From contig NZ_JAMZDX010000003.1 of assembly GCF_024172095.1 (NCBI RefSeq), forward strand, positions 946,001-1,010,000: DNA of 64,000 nt, given 5' to 3'. Positions 16,265 through 23,313 of this stretch are shown piece by piece. The position numbers and the translations under genes were made by a program. The notes beneath the pieces were generated by a model. The model saw only the letters and a list, made by a program, of their open reading frames with translations. It searched no databases and was not told the origin of the DNA. Numbering within the stretch: the first letter of the stretch is position 1; every line of letters starts with the position of its first letter. This DNA comes from Kitasatospora cinereorecta. GTDB taxonomy: Bacteria > Actinomycetota > Actinomycetes > Streptomycetales > Streptomycetaceae.

Positions 16265-17335
16265 TCAGCGGAGCCCCATCAGGACGCCGTTGACGATGGC
16301 GGCCTTGGTGAGCCGGGCGGCGACGCCGGTGAGGATCCGCGGGCGCATCGAGTCGTCCGGGTGGATGAGCTGGACCAGCCCGTTCCGGCGGCCGAGGCTC
16401 AGGCACTGGGTGGCGTACGTGAAGCGGTAGGGCCGGTCGGTGCCGCCGCTGAGCAGGGTGCCGACGTAGCGGCCCATCGGCAGGGCGGTGGCGCAGCCCA
16501 TCCGCAGCAGGCCGATGCCCGGGAGGTCGACGGCGGCGGCGTCGCCGACCACGTGGACGTCGGGGTCGGAGACGGAGCGCAGCCGGTCGTCGACCAGGGC
16601 GCGGCCGCGGTCGTCGACGGCGAGTCCGGCCCGGGCGGCGAGGGGGTGGGGTTCCATCGAGGCGGCCCAGGCGACCAGGTCGGCGGGGACCGGTCCGGCG
16701 GTGGTCTCCAGACCGGTCGCGGTGACGGCGGTGACCTCGGTGTTCTCGTCCACCCGGACGCCGAGGCCGGCCATCACCCGCAAAACGTGGGCCCGGCCGC
16801 GGTCCGAGAACCAGCCGCCGACCCGGTCCGCGGCGACGATCCGGATCTGCCAGGCGGGGTGGGCCTCGGCGAGTTCGGTGGCCAGTTCGATGCCGATGGC
16901 GCCGCCGCCGACCACGGCGAGGGTGCCGGGCGCGGGGGCCTCGGCGATCCGCCGGTGCAGCTCGGCGGCCCGCTCGACCGGGTACGCGTGCTCGGCGGCG
17001 CCGGGGACGCCGTGCCAGGCGGTGCGGCTGCCGAGGGCGTACACCAGGGTGTCGTAGGCGAGGGTCTCGCCGGTGTCGGTGAACACCTTGCGGTGGTCGA
17101 GGTCCAGTTCGGTGACGGAGGCCCGCAGGTGGGTCACCCGGCGGCCGCGCAGTACCTCGGCGATGGCGGGCCGGCGCGCCGGGCGGCCGGCGGCGGTCTC
17201 GTGCTGGCGCACCCGGTGGGCGAACCGCTCCTCGGGAGCGACCAGGGTCACCGTGTCGTCGCCCCGGCCCGCACGGGCGGCCGCGGACAGTCCGGCGTAG
17301 CCCGCACCCACCACGACGATGTGCTTCCCGGTCAT
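16265..17335 (-). CDS. FAD/NAD(P)-dependent oxidoreductase (type II NADH dehydrogenase-like)
   Basis: 356 residues from ATG 17335, which has GAGGAG about 7 bp upstream; a longer frame to 17419 lacks support. The first Rossmann motif is VVVGAGYAGLSAA (FAD), the second LAVVGGGAIGIELATELAEAHP (NAD(P)H), and the late FAD motif is DVHVVGDAAAV (about 270). The fold matches NDH-2 and ferredoxin-reductase-like proteins. The gene directly follows an ECF41-type sigma factor gene. ECF41 sigma factors are known to be linked to and to control one oxidoreductase, decarboxylase or epimerase gene, and a near-perfect ECF41 promoter sits 43 bp upstream of this ATG. The electron acceptor is unknown. Confidence 0.92.
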   Translation of the reverse strand: MTGKHIVVVGAGYAGLSAAARAGRGDDTVTLVAPEERFAHRVRQHETAAGRPARRPAIAEVLRGRRVTHLRASVTELDLDHRKVFTDTGETLAYDTLVYALGSRTAWHGVPGAAEHAYPVERAAELHRRIAEAPAPGTLAVVGGGAIGIELATELAEAHPAWQIRIVAADRVGGWFSDRGRAHVLRVMAGLGVRVDENTEVTAVTATGLETTAGPVPADLVAWAASMEPHPLAARAGLAVDDRGRALVDDRLRSVSDPDVHVVGDAAAVDLPGIGLLRMGCATALPMGRYVGTLLSGGTDRPYRFTYATQCLSLGRRNGLVQLIHPDDSMRPRILTGVAARLTKAAIVNGVLMGLR

Positions 17336-17378
17336 CTCGTCCTCCTCGTTCGGCGCTCTCGGCGCGTTTCGGGAAGGA

Positions 17379-17405
17379 GACGGGAGAGGGTGCCGCGGTG
17401 TGACG
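17379..17405 (-). promoter_or_regulatory. Probable ECF41 sigma-factor promoter of the oxidoreductase gene
   Basis: Read on the minus strand: CGTCACA (17405-17399), exactly 16 bp, then CGTC (17382-17379). The published ECF41 consensus as I remember it is TGTCACA, 16 bp, CGTC, so only the first base differs. It ends 43 bp before the oxidoreductase ATG and lies in the gap behind the sigma factor gene. The -35 is also one arm of a 9-bp inverted repeat, GGTGTGACG (17397-17405) and CGTCACACC (17414-17422). Confidence 0.7.
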
Positions 17406-17438
17406 GTGACGTGCGTCACACCACGGTCGCGCGGTCGG

Positions 17439-18317
17439 TCACGCCACGGCGGTGAGCTTCTCCGGGTTGACCACCACGTAGGCCTCGGCGATCCGGCCGT
17501 CGGCCACGGTGAAGGCGAGCACGCCGGCCACCACGCCGGGGGCGGCGTGGACGACCAGGCCGAGCTGGCCGTTGACCTGGGCGAGTTCGAAGGTGGCCTC
17601 GGGGGTGACGAACCTGGCCATCAGGCCCATGATCAGGCGGGAGACCCGGTCGGCGCCGACGATCGGGCGGACGCCCGCGCTGACGATGCCGCCGCCGTCC
17701 GAGTGCCAGACCACGTCCGGGTCAAGGACGGACAGCAGGGCCTGGATGTCGCCGCCGGCGGTGGCCGCGGTGAAGGCGGCGACCGCCTGGCGGTGCTCGG
17801 CGGCGTCTACGGTGGCCTTGCGGCTGCCCTCGCGGACCCGCTTGCGGGCCCGGGAGGCGAGCTGGCGGGTGGCCTGCGGGGTGCGCTCCAGGGTGGCGGC
17901 GATCTCCTCGAAGCCGACCGCGAAGACGTCGTGCAGCACGAACGCGGCCCGCTCGGCGGGGGTGAGCTGCTCCATCACGGTCAGCATCGCCATCGAGACC
18001 GACTCGCCGAGTTCGGCCTGCTCGGCGGGGGAGTGCTCGGGGGCCACCACCGGCTCCGGCAGCCACTCGCCGTAGTAGGCCTCGCGGCGGACCCGGGCCG
18101 AGCCCAGCTGGTCGTAGCAGAGCCGGGTGACGACGGTGGTCAGGTACGCGCGCGGGTCGTCGACCGAGGCCCGGTCGGCCGCCTGCCAGCGCAGCCACGC
18201 CTCCTGCAGCACGTCCTCGGCGTCGGTCACCGAGCCCATCAGCCGGTAGGCGACGGAGCCGAGGTAGCGACGGTGGGTCTCGAAGGCGTCCGCGAAGGTC
18301 GATTCGACGTCAGTCAC
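17439..18317 (-). CDS. ECF RNA polymerase sigma factor, ECF41 type (SigJ-like)
   Basis: 292 residues. Region 2 is at about 10-75 (FETHRRYLGSVAYRLMGSVTDAEDVLQEAWLRWQ), region 4 at about 115-165 (LTPAERAAFVLHDVFAVGFEEIAATLERTPQATRQLASRARKRV). The linker carries the WLPEPV motif characteristic of ECF41, and a C-terminal SnoaL-like domain of about 100 residues ends in DGRIAEAYVVVNPEKL. In this group the fused SnoaL-like domain replaces an anti-sigma factor and modulates activity, and the sigma factor typically controls one neighbouring redox gene rather than itself. The gene next to it here is such an oxidoreductase. Confidence 0.93.
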   Translation of the reverse strand: MTDVESTFADAFETHRRYLGSVAYRLMGSVTDAEDVLQEAWLRWQAADRASVDDPRAYLTTVVTRLCYDQLGSARVRREAYYGEWLPEPVVAPEHSPAEQAELGESVSMAMLTVMEQLTPAERAAFVLHDVFAVGFEEIAATLERTPQATRQLASRARKRVREGSRKATVDAAEHRQAVAAFTAATAGGDIQALLSVLDPDVVWHSDGGGIVSAGVRPIVGADRVSRLIMGLMARFVTPEATFELAQVNGQLGLVVHAAPGVVAGVLAFTVADGRIAEAYVVVNPEKLTAVA

Positions 18318-18377
18318 CCCGCCACGGTAGCGCGTTCGGGTGCGACCGTCCTCGGCGCCCGGCGGGTGCGGACCGGG

Positions 18378-18923
18378 TCAGGAGGCGGTGGCGGCCAGCA
18401 GGCGGCGGAGCAGGCCGTTGAGGGTGTCGAGCTCCTCGGGGGTGAGGTCGGCCACCGTGCTCTGCTGGACCTCCATGCCGGCGGCCACGGCGTCGTCGAT
18501 CACCTGGCGGCCCTTCGGGGTGAGGGTGACCCGCAGGCCGCGGCGGTCGTTCGGGTCGGGGGAGCGGGTGACCAGTCCGGCGCGCTCCAGCTTGTCCAGC
18601 CGGCCGGTCATGCCGCCGGTGGTCAGCATCAGGGTGGCGGTCAGCTCGCGCGGGGAGAGCGAGTACGGCTCGCCGGCCCGGCGCAGGGTGGCCAGCACGT
18701 CGAACTCGCCCCGGCCGATGCCGAACGGCGCATAGGTGTCCTCCATCAGGTCGCCCATGGCCTTGCCGATCCGGTAGATCCGGCCGTAGGCGGCCATCAC
18801 CTCGGTGTGGGGGGCGAGTTCGGGGCGCTCGCGGCGCCACTGGGCGGCGATGGCGTCGACGGCGTCCGGCTGGACGGGGCCGGGACGGGCGGGGCCGGGC
18901 TGGACGGGGCTGGGCTGGCTCAT
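18378..18923 (-). CDS. MarR family transcriptional regulator
   Basis: 181 residues from ATG 18923. The winged helix-turn-helix core is clear: GRGEFDVLATLRRAGEPYSLSPRELTATLMLTTGGMTGRLDKLERAGLVTRSPDPNDRRGLRVTLTPKGRQVI (about 70-145). MarR proteins are dimeric ligand-responsive repressors, often of an adjacent exporter. This one is divergent from an MFS transporter, with a 26-bp near-perfect palindrome in the 72-bp intergenic region. The 25-residue N-terminus is Pro/Gly repeats (PGPARPGPVQP) of low complexity, and the coding DNA there repeats the GGACGGGGC unit. Ligand unknown. Confidence 0.93.
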   Translation of the reverse strand: MSQPSPVQPGPARPGPVQPDAVDAIAAQWRRERPELAPHTEVMAAYGRIYRIGKAMGDLMEDTYAPFGIGRGEFDVLATLRRAGEPYSLSPRELTATLMLTTGGMTGRLDKLERAGLVTRSPDPNDRRGLRVTLTPKGRQVIDDAVAAGMEVQQSTVADLTPEELDTLNGLLRRLLAATAS

Positions 18924-18961
18924 GGCTTCAGCATGGCACACATTGCTTGGCGGTGAGTGGC

Positions 18962-18989
18962 TTGACGACAAGTAGCTTAGTGCTAAGTT
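18962..18989 (+). promoter_or_regulatory. Probable promoter of the MFS transporter, giving a leaderless mRNA
   Basis: TTGACG (18962-18967) and TAAGTT (18984-18989) are spaced 16 bp apart and match the housekeeping consensus well. The expected transcription start is at or within a base or two of the transporter ATG at 18996, and there is no Shine-Dalgarno sequence. The operator palindrome covers the spacer and -10. Confidence 0.6.
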
Positions 18990-18994
18990 ACTTG
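18969..18994. promoter_or_regulatory. MarR operator: 12-bp-arm palindrome
   Basis: CAAGTAGCTTAG (18969-18980), 2-bp centre, CTAAGTTACTTG (18983-18994): inverted repeat with one mismatch pair. It overlaps the -10 of the MFS promoter and lies 46 bp from the divergent MarR start, so binding could repress both genes. Confidence 0.75.
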
Positions 18995-18995
18995 C

Positions 18996-20321
18996 ATGCT
19001 TTCGAACTCGACCTCGCGACGCTTCCCCGGCGAGCGCAGCCTGCTCACCGGCACCGCCATCGACGCCCTCGGCAACGGCATGTACATCCCGTTCAGCCTG
19101 GTGTTCTTCCGGCACGTCACCGGGCTCCCGCTGCCGGTCATCGGCCTGGTGCTCACCGTCACCGGCCTGGTGGCGATGGTCTCCGTGCCGTTGATCGGCA
19201 CCGCGGTCGACCGGTTCGGCGCCCGCCGGATGCAGCTCGCCCTCTACACCGTGCGCGGCCTCGGCTTCGCGGCGTACCCGTTCGCCGGCTCACTGCCCGC
19301 CTTCGCCGCCGTCGCCCTGATCACCGCGGTGGCCACCCGCGGCTTCCCGGCCGTCCAGCAGGCCCGGCTCGGCGAACTGGTGGACGGCGCCGACCGGGTC
19401 CGGATCCAGGCACTCACCCGCAGCCTCGCCAACGCCGGACTCGGCGCCGGCAGCCTGGTCGCCGCCCTGCTGGTCGGGTACGCCGGGGACGGCGGCTACA
19501 CCGTCGCCGCCTGGCTGAACGCCGCCTCCTTCCTGGTCGCCGGCCTGCTCGCCCGCCGCGTCCCCGCCGGCGGACCGGCCGCCGAACCCGACGCCGGGAC
19601 CACCCCCGCCGCGGCCACCTCCGCCGCGACCACCCCCGGCGCCGCCGCGCCCGGCGCCCGCCCCGGCTACCGCGCGGTCTTCGCCGACCGGCCGTTCCTG
19701 CGCCTGACCGCCGCCAACTTCCTGATCGCCCTCGGCTACGCCTCGCTCTCCGTGCTGCTCCCGGTCTTCATCACCGGCGTCCTGCACAGCCAGGCCTCGG
19801 TCACCGGCATCGCCTTCGCGGTCAACACCGTGCTGTGCGCCGCCCTCGGCGTCCCGGCCGGCCGCCTGGTCAACCGGTTCGCCGGACGGCAGCGGGCGGC
19901 CGCCGCCGGAGCCGCCCTGTTCGCCGCCGCCTTCGCCGGGCAGGCCCTGCTGGTCCCGTTGGCCGGCCACTGGACCACCGCGGCGCTGATGGCCGCCGTC
20001 GTGGTCGCCACCCTCGGCGAGATCGTCCACAACCCCGCCGCCTCCGCCCTGGTCGCCGACGCGGCACCGGCCGCCCTGCGCGGCCGCTACATGGCCGCCT
20101 ACCAGCTCTCCTGGTCGCTCTCCGGGGCGATCGCGCCCTCGCTCTTCACCGGCCTCTCCGCCCTCGACGGCCGGCTGCCCTGGCTGCTGCTGACCGTCAC
20201 CACCCTGCTCGGCGCGGCCGTCCTGCTGCGGACCGGCGCCCCCCGCCCGGCCGCCACCGCGGCCACCGCTCCCGCCACTGCGGCTGCCGCCCCCGTCGCC
20301 ACCCCCGCCGTCGCCCGCTGA
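18996..20321 (+). CDS. MFS family transporter (probable efflux)
   Basis: 441 residues with about 12 transmembrane helices. The loop 2-3 motif appears as GTAVDRFGARRMQLALY (about 67-83). A charged, Ala/Thr/Pro-rich central loop divides two six-helix halves (about 190-225). The layout fits drug:H+ antiporters. It is divergent from a MarR regulator with a shared operator, suggesting that the substrate or a related compound is the MarR ligand. A DMT exporter gene follows 71 bp downstream on the same strand and may be co-transcribed. The mRNA is probably leaderless (see promoter). Confidence 0.9.
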   Translation: MLSNSTSRRFPGERSLLTGTAIDALGNGMYIPFSLVFFRHVTGLPLPVIGLVLTVTGLVAMVSVPLIGTAVDRFGARRMQLALYTVRGLGFAAYPFAGSLPAFAAVALITAVATRGFPAVQQARLGELVDGADRVRIQALTRSLANAGLGAGSLVAALLVGYAGDGGYTVAAWLNAASFLVAGLLARRVPAGGPAAEPDAGTTPAAATSAATTPGAAAPGARPGYRAVFADRPFLRLTAANFLIALGYASLSVLLPVFITGVLHSQASVTGIAFAVNTVLCAALGVPAGRLVNRFAGRQRAAAAGAALFAAAFAGQALLVPLAGHWTTAALMAAVVVATLGEIVHNPAASALVADAAPAALRGRYMAAYQLSWSLSGAIAPSLFTGLSALDGRLPWLLLTVTTLLGAAVLLRTGAPRPAATAATAPATAAAAPVATPAVAR

Positions 20322-20392
20322 CGACCCGTCGACGCGTCGACCCGTCGACCCCACCCCACCGACCGCACCGCACCGACCCGAAGGGAACCGTC

Positions 20393-21346
20393 GTGCGTAC
20401 CGTGCTGCTCACCGCGCTCGCCCCGCTCGCCTGGGGCTCCACCTACGCCGTCACCACCGAGTTCCTGCCCGCCGACCGGCCACTGCTGACCGCCACCCTC
20501 CGCGCCCTGCCCGCCGGCCTGGTGCTGCTGGCCGTGACCCGGGTGCTGCCGAAGGGCGTCTGGTGGTGGCGCTCGGCCGTGCTCGGCGCGCTCAACATCG
20601 GGGTGTTCTTCGCGCTGCTGTTCGTCGCCGCCTACCGCCTGCCCGGCGGGGTGGCCGCGGTGCTGGGCGCCGTCCAGCCGCTGCTCGCCGCCGGCCTCGC
20701 GGTGCCGCTGCTGGGCGAGTGGGTCAGCCGCCGCGCCCTGCTGGCCGGTGTCACCGGCGTGTTCGGGGTGGCGCTGGTGGTCCTGAAGGCCACCGCCCGG
20801 CTGGACGCACTCGGGGTGCTCGCCGGTGTGGCCGGCGCCGCCGCGATGGCCGCGGGCACCGTGCTGACCAAGCGCTGGGGGCGCCCGGAAGGCGTCGGAC
20901 CGCTCGCCATGACCGGCTGGCAGCTGACCGCCGGCGGCCTGCCGCTGCTCCCCGCCGCGCTGCTGGCCGAGGGGGCGGTCCCGGCCCTCACCGCCACCAA
21001 CCTGCTCGGCTACGGCTACCTGGCCGCGGTCAACACCGCGTTCGGCTACTGGATCTGGTTCCGGGGCATCGGCCGGCTGCCCGCCACCTCGGTGGCGTTC
21101 CTCGGCCTGCTCAGCCCGGTCTCCGCCGCCGTGATCGGCTGGGCCGCGCTCGGCCAGGCGCTGACCGCCCTCCAACTGCTCGGCATGACCGTCGCCCTGG
21201 GCTCCACCGTCCTGGGCTCCACCCTGCGGGGCTCCGCCGCACCGGCCCGCCGCCGCGCCCCGGGGAACGCCGAAGGGGAGGCCGATCGCTCGGACCTCCC
21301 CCTCGAACGCCGCGACCGGGGTCAGTCGACCTCGGCCACCGCCTGA
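20393..21346 (+). CDS. EamA/DMT family transporter
   Basis: 317 residues from GTG 20393, which is preceded by AAGGGAA. Ten hydrophobic helices form two EamA repeats: about 5-130 (LAPLAWGSTYAVTTEFLP, VLGAVQPLLAAGLAVPLLGE) and 145-280 (YLAAVNTAFGYWIWFRGIGRLPATSVAFLGLLSPVSAAVIGW). DMT proteins export small metabolites or amino acids. It follows the MFS gene. The last 25 bp overlap the end of the convergent ABC transporter gene, so the polar C-terminal tail (EADRSDLPLERRDRGQ) may be poorly constrained. Confidence 0.92.
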   Translation: MRTVLLTALAPLAWGSTYAVTTEFLPADRPLLTATLRALPAGLVLLAVTRVLPKGVWWWRSAVLGALNIGVFFALLFVAAYRLPGGVAAVLGAVQPLLAAGLAVPLLGEWVSRRALLAGVTGVFGVALVVLKATARLDALGVLAGVAGAAAMAAGTVLTKRWGRPEGVGPLAMTGWQLTAGGLPLLPAALLAEGAVPALTATNLLGYGYLAAVNTAFGYWIWFRGIGRLPATSVAFLGLLSPVSAAVIGWAALGQALTALQLLGMTVALGSTVLGSTLRGSAAPARRRAPGNAEGEADRSDLPLERRDRGQSTSATA

Positions 21347-23313
21347 GCGAACTGCGCCTGGTAGAGCCGGTGGTAGGCGCCCTGGGCGGCGATCAGCTCG
21401 TCGTGGTTGCCCTGCTCGACGATCGAGCCGTTCTCCATCACCAGGATCACGTCGGCGTCCCGGATGGTGGAGAGCCGGTGCGCGATCACGAAGCTGGTCC
21501 GACCGCTGCGCAGCCGCGCCATCGCCCGCTGGATCAGCACCTCGGTGCGGGTGTCGACCGAGCTGGTCGCCTCGTCGAGGACCAGGATCGACGGCTGGGC
21601 GAGGAACGCCCGGGCGATGGTGATCAGCTGCTTCTCGCCCGCGCTGACACCGGTGCCCTCGTCGTCGAGGACGGTGTCGTAGCCGTCCGGCAGGGTGCGC
21701 ACGAAGCGGTCCACGTGCGCGGCCCGGGCCGCCTCGATCACCTGCTCGCGGGTGGCCCCGTCGGCGCCGTACGCGATGTTGTCGGCGATGGTGCCGCCGA
21801 ACAGCCAGGTGTCCTGGAGGACCATGCCGATGCCGGAGCGCAGCTCCTCGCGGGTCATCGCGGAGATGTCCACCCCGTCGAGGGTGATCCGGCCGCCGCT
21901 GACCTCGTAGAACCGCATCAGCAGGTTGACCATGGTGGTCTTGCCGGCGCCGGTGGGGCCGACGATGGCGACCGTGTGGCCGGGCTCGACCTTGAGCGAG
22001 AGCCCGTCGATCAGCGGCTTCTCCGGGTCGTAGCGGAACGAGACGTCCTCGAAGGCGACCCGTCCGTGCAGCTCGTCCGGGCGCTCCGGGGTGACCGGAT
22101 CGGCGGTCTGCTCGGGGGCGTCCAGCAGCTCGAAGACGCGCTCCGCGGAGGCGACGCCGGACTGCACCAGGTTGGCCATCGAGGCGACCTGGCTGAGCGG
22201 CTGGCTGAACTGCCGCGAGTACTGGATGAACGCCTGCACGTCACCGATGGACAGCGCGCCGGACGCGACCCGCAGACCGCCGACCACCGCGACCAGCACG
22301 TAGTTGATGTTGCCGACCAGCATCATCGCGGGCTGGATGATGCCCGAGATGAACTGCGCCTTGAACGAGGACGCGTACAGCGCCTCGTTCTCCTGACGGA
22401 AGATCTCGGCGGCCTCCTTCTGGCGGCCGAAGACCTTCACCAGGGCGTGGCCGGTGTACATCTCCTCGATGTGCGCGTTCAGCTTGCCGGTGGTCTTCCA
22501 CTGGGCGATGAACTGCGGCTGGGCCCGCTTGCCCATCTTGGCCGCGACCACCACCGAGACCGGGACCGACGCCAGGGCGATCAGCGCCAGCAGCGGCGAG
22601 ATCCAGAACATCATCGCCAGCACGCCGACGATGGTGAGCAGCGAGTTCACCACCTGGCCCAGCGTCTGCTGCATGGACTGGCCGATGTTGTCGATGTCGT
22701 TGGTGACCCGACTGAGCACCTCGCCGCGCGGCTGCTTGTCGAAGTAGCTGAGCGGCAGCCGGGAGAGTTTGGCTTCGACGTCCTGGCGCAGGCGGAAGAC
22801 CGCCCGGTTGATGGCGAGAGCGGCGAGCCGGCCCTGGAAGACGCCGAAGACCAGCGCGACCAGGTAGACGACAAGCACCCAGAGGAGGACCGTGCCGATG
22901 GCGCTGTAGTCCATGCCGTGGCCGGGGACGAAGTCGACCGAGCTGAGGAGATCGGCCACCTTTCCCTTGCCCTTGCCGTGCTGCGCAGCGACGGCCTCGG
23001 CCTTGCTGCTGTAGCCGGCGAACGCCTTCCCCAGCGAGCCCTCGACGATCAGGTTGGTGGCGTCGCCGAGCAGCTTCGGGCCGGCCACCGAGGCGGCGAC
23101 CGAGAACGTGCCGAGTGACAGCACCCCGATCAGCAGCGGCCGCTCGCGCTTGAGCAGGCCGAGCATCCGCTTGCCGGAGCCCTTGAAGTCCTTGGACTTC
23201 TCGGTGCCCTGCCCGCCCATGAACCGGCCGGGCCCGGCCGGGCCGCGGCGGGCGGCGGCCTCCTGCGAACTGCTCCCGCCGCCGTCGGAGCCCTTCTTCT
23301 CCAGCGTGGTCAC
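21322..23313 (-). CDS. ABC exporter half-transporter, subunit 2 (membrane plus ATPase)
   Basis: 663 residues. A Gly/Ser-rich N-terminus precedes six transmembrane helices (about 60-370, with an unusual Lys/Ala-rich external segment around 110-135 including AAQHGKGKGKVADLL) and a C-terminal ATPase: Walker A VGPTGAGKTT, Walker B ILVLDEATSSVD with catalytic Glu, and a signature altered to VSAGE instead of LSGGQ. The GTG start at 23313 overlaps the stop of the upstream ABC gene (GTGA). The intact Glu here and altered Walker B in the partner fit an asymmetric heterodimeric exporter with one degenerate ATP site, like bacterial TM287/288-type exporters. The substrate is unknown. Confidence 0.92.
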   Translation of the reverse strand: MTTLEKKGSDGGGSSSQEAAARRGPAGPGRFMGGQGTEKSKDFKGSGKRMLGLLKRERPLLIGVLSLGTFSVAASVAGPKLLGDATNLIVEGSLGKAFAGYSSKAEAVAAQHGKGKGKVADLLSSVDFVPGHGMDYSAIGTVLLWVLVVYLVALVFGVFQGRLAALAINRAVFRLRQDVEAKLSRLPLSYFDKQPRGEVLSRVTNDIDNIGQSMQQTLGQVVNSLLTIVGVLAMMFWISPLLALIALASVPVSVVVAAKMGKRAQPQFIAQWKTTGKLNAHIEEMYTGHALVKVFGRQKEAAEIFRQENEALYASSFKAQFISGIIQPAMMLVGNINYVLVAVVGGLRVASGALSIGDVQAFIQYSRQFSQPLSQVASMANLVQSGVASAERVFELLDAPEQTADPVTPERPDELHGRVAFEDVSFRYDPEKPLIDGLSLKVEPGHTVAIVGPTGAGKTTMVNLLMRFYEVSGGRITLDGVDISAMTREELRSGIGMVLQDTWLFGGTIADNIAYGADGATREQVIEAARAAHVDRFVRTLPDGYDTVLDDEGTGVSAGEKQLITIARAFLAQPSILVLDEATSSVDTRTEVLIQRAMARLRSGRTSFVIAHRLSTIRDADVILVMENGSIVEQGNHDELIAAQGAYHRLYQAQFAQAVAEVD

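Noticed and set aside
15638..17455. 605-codon plus-strand frame opposite the membrane protein and oxidoreductase genes
   Set aside because: Antisense shadow; the minus strand carries intact Rossmann motifs and start signals.
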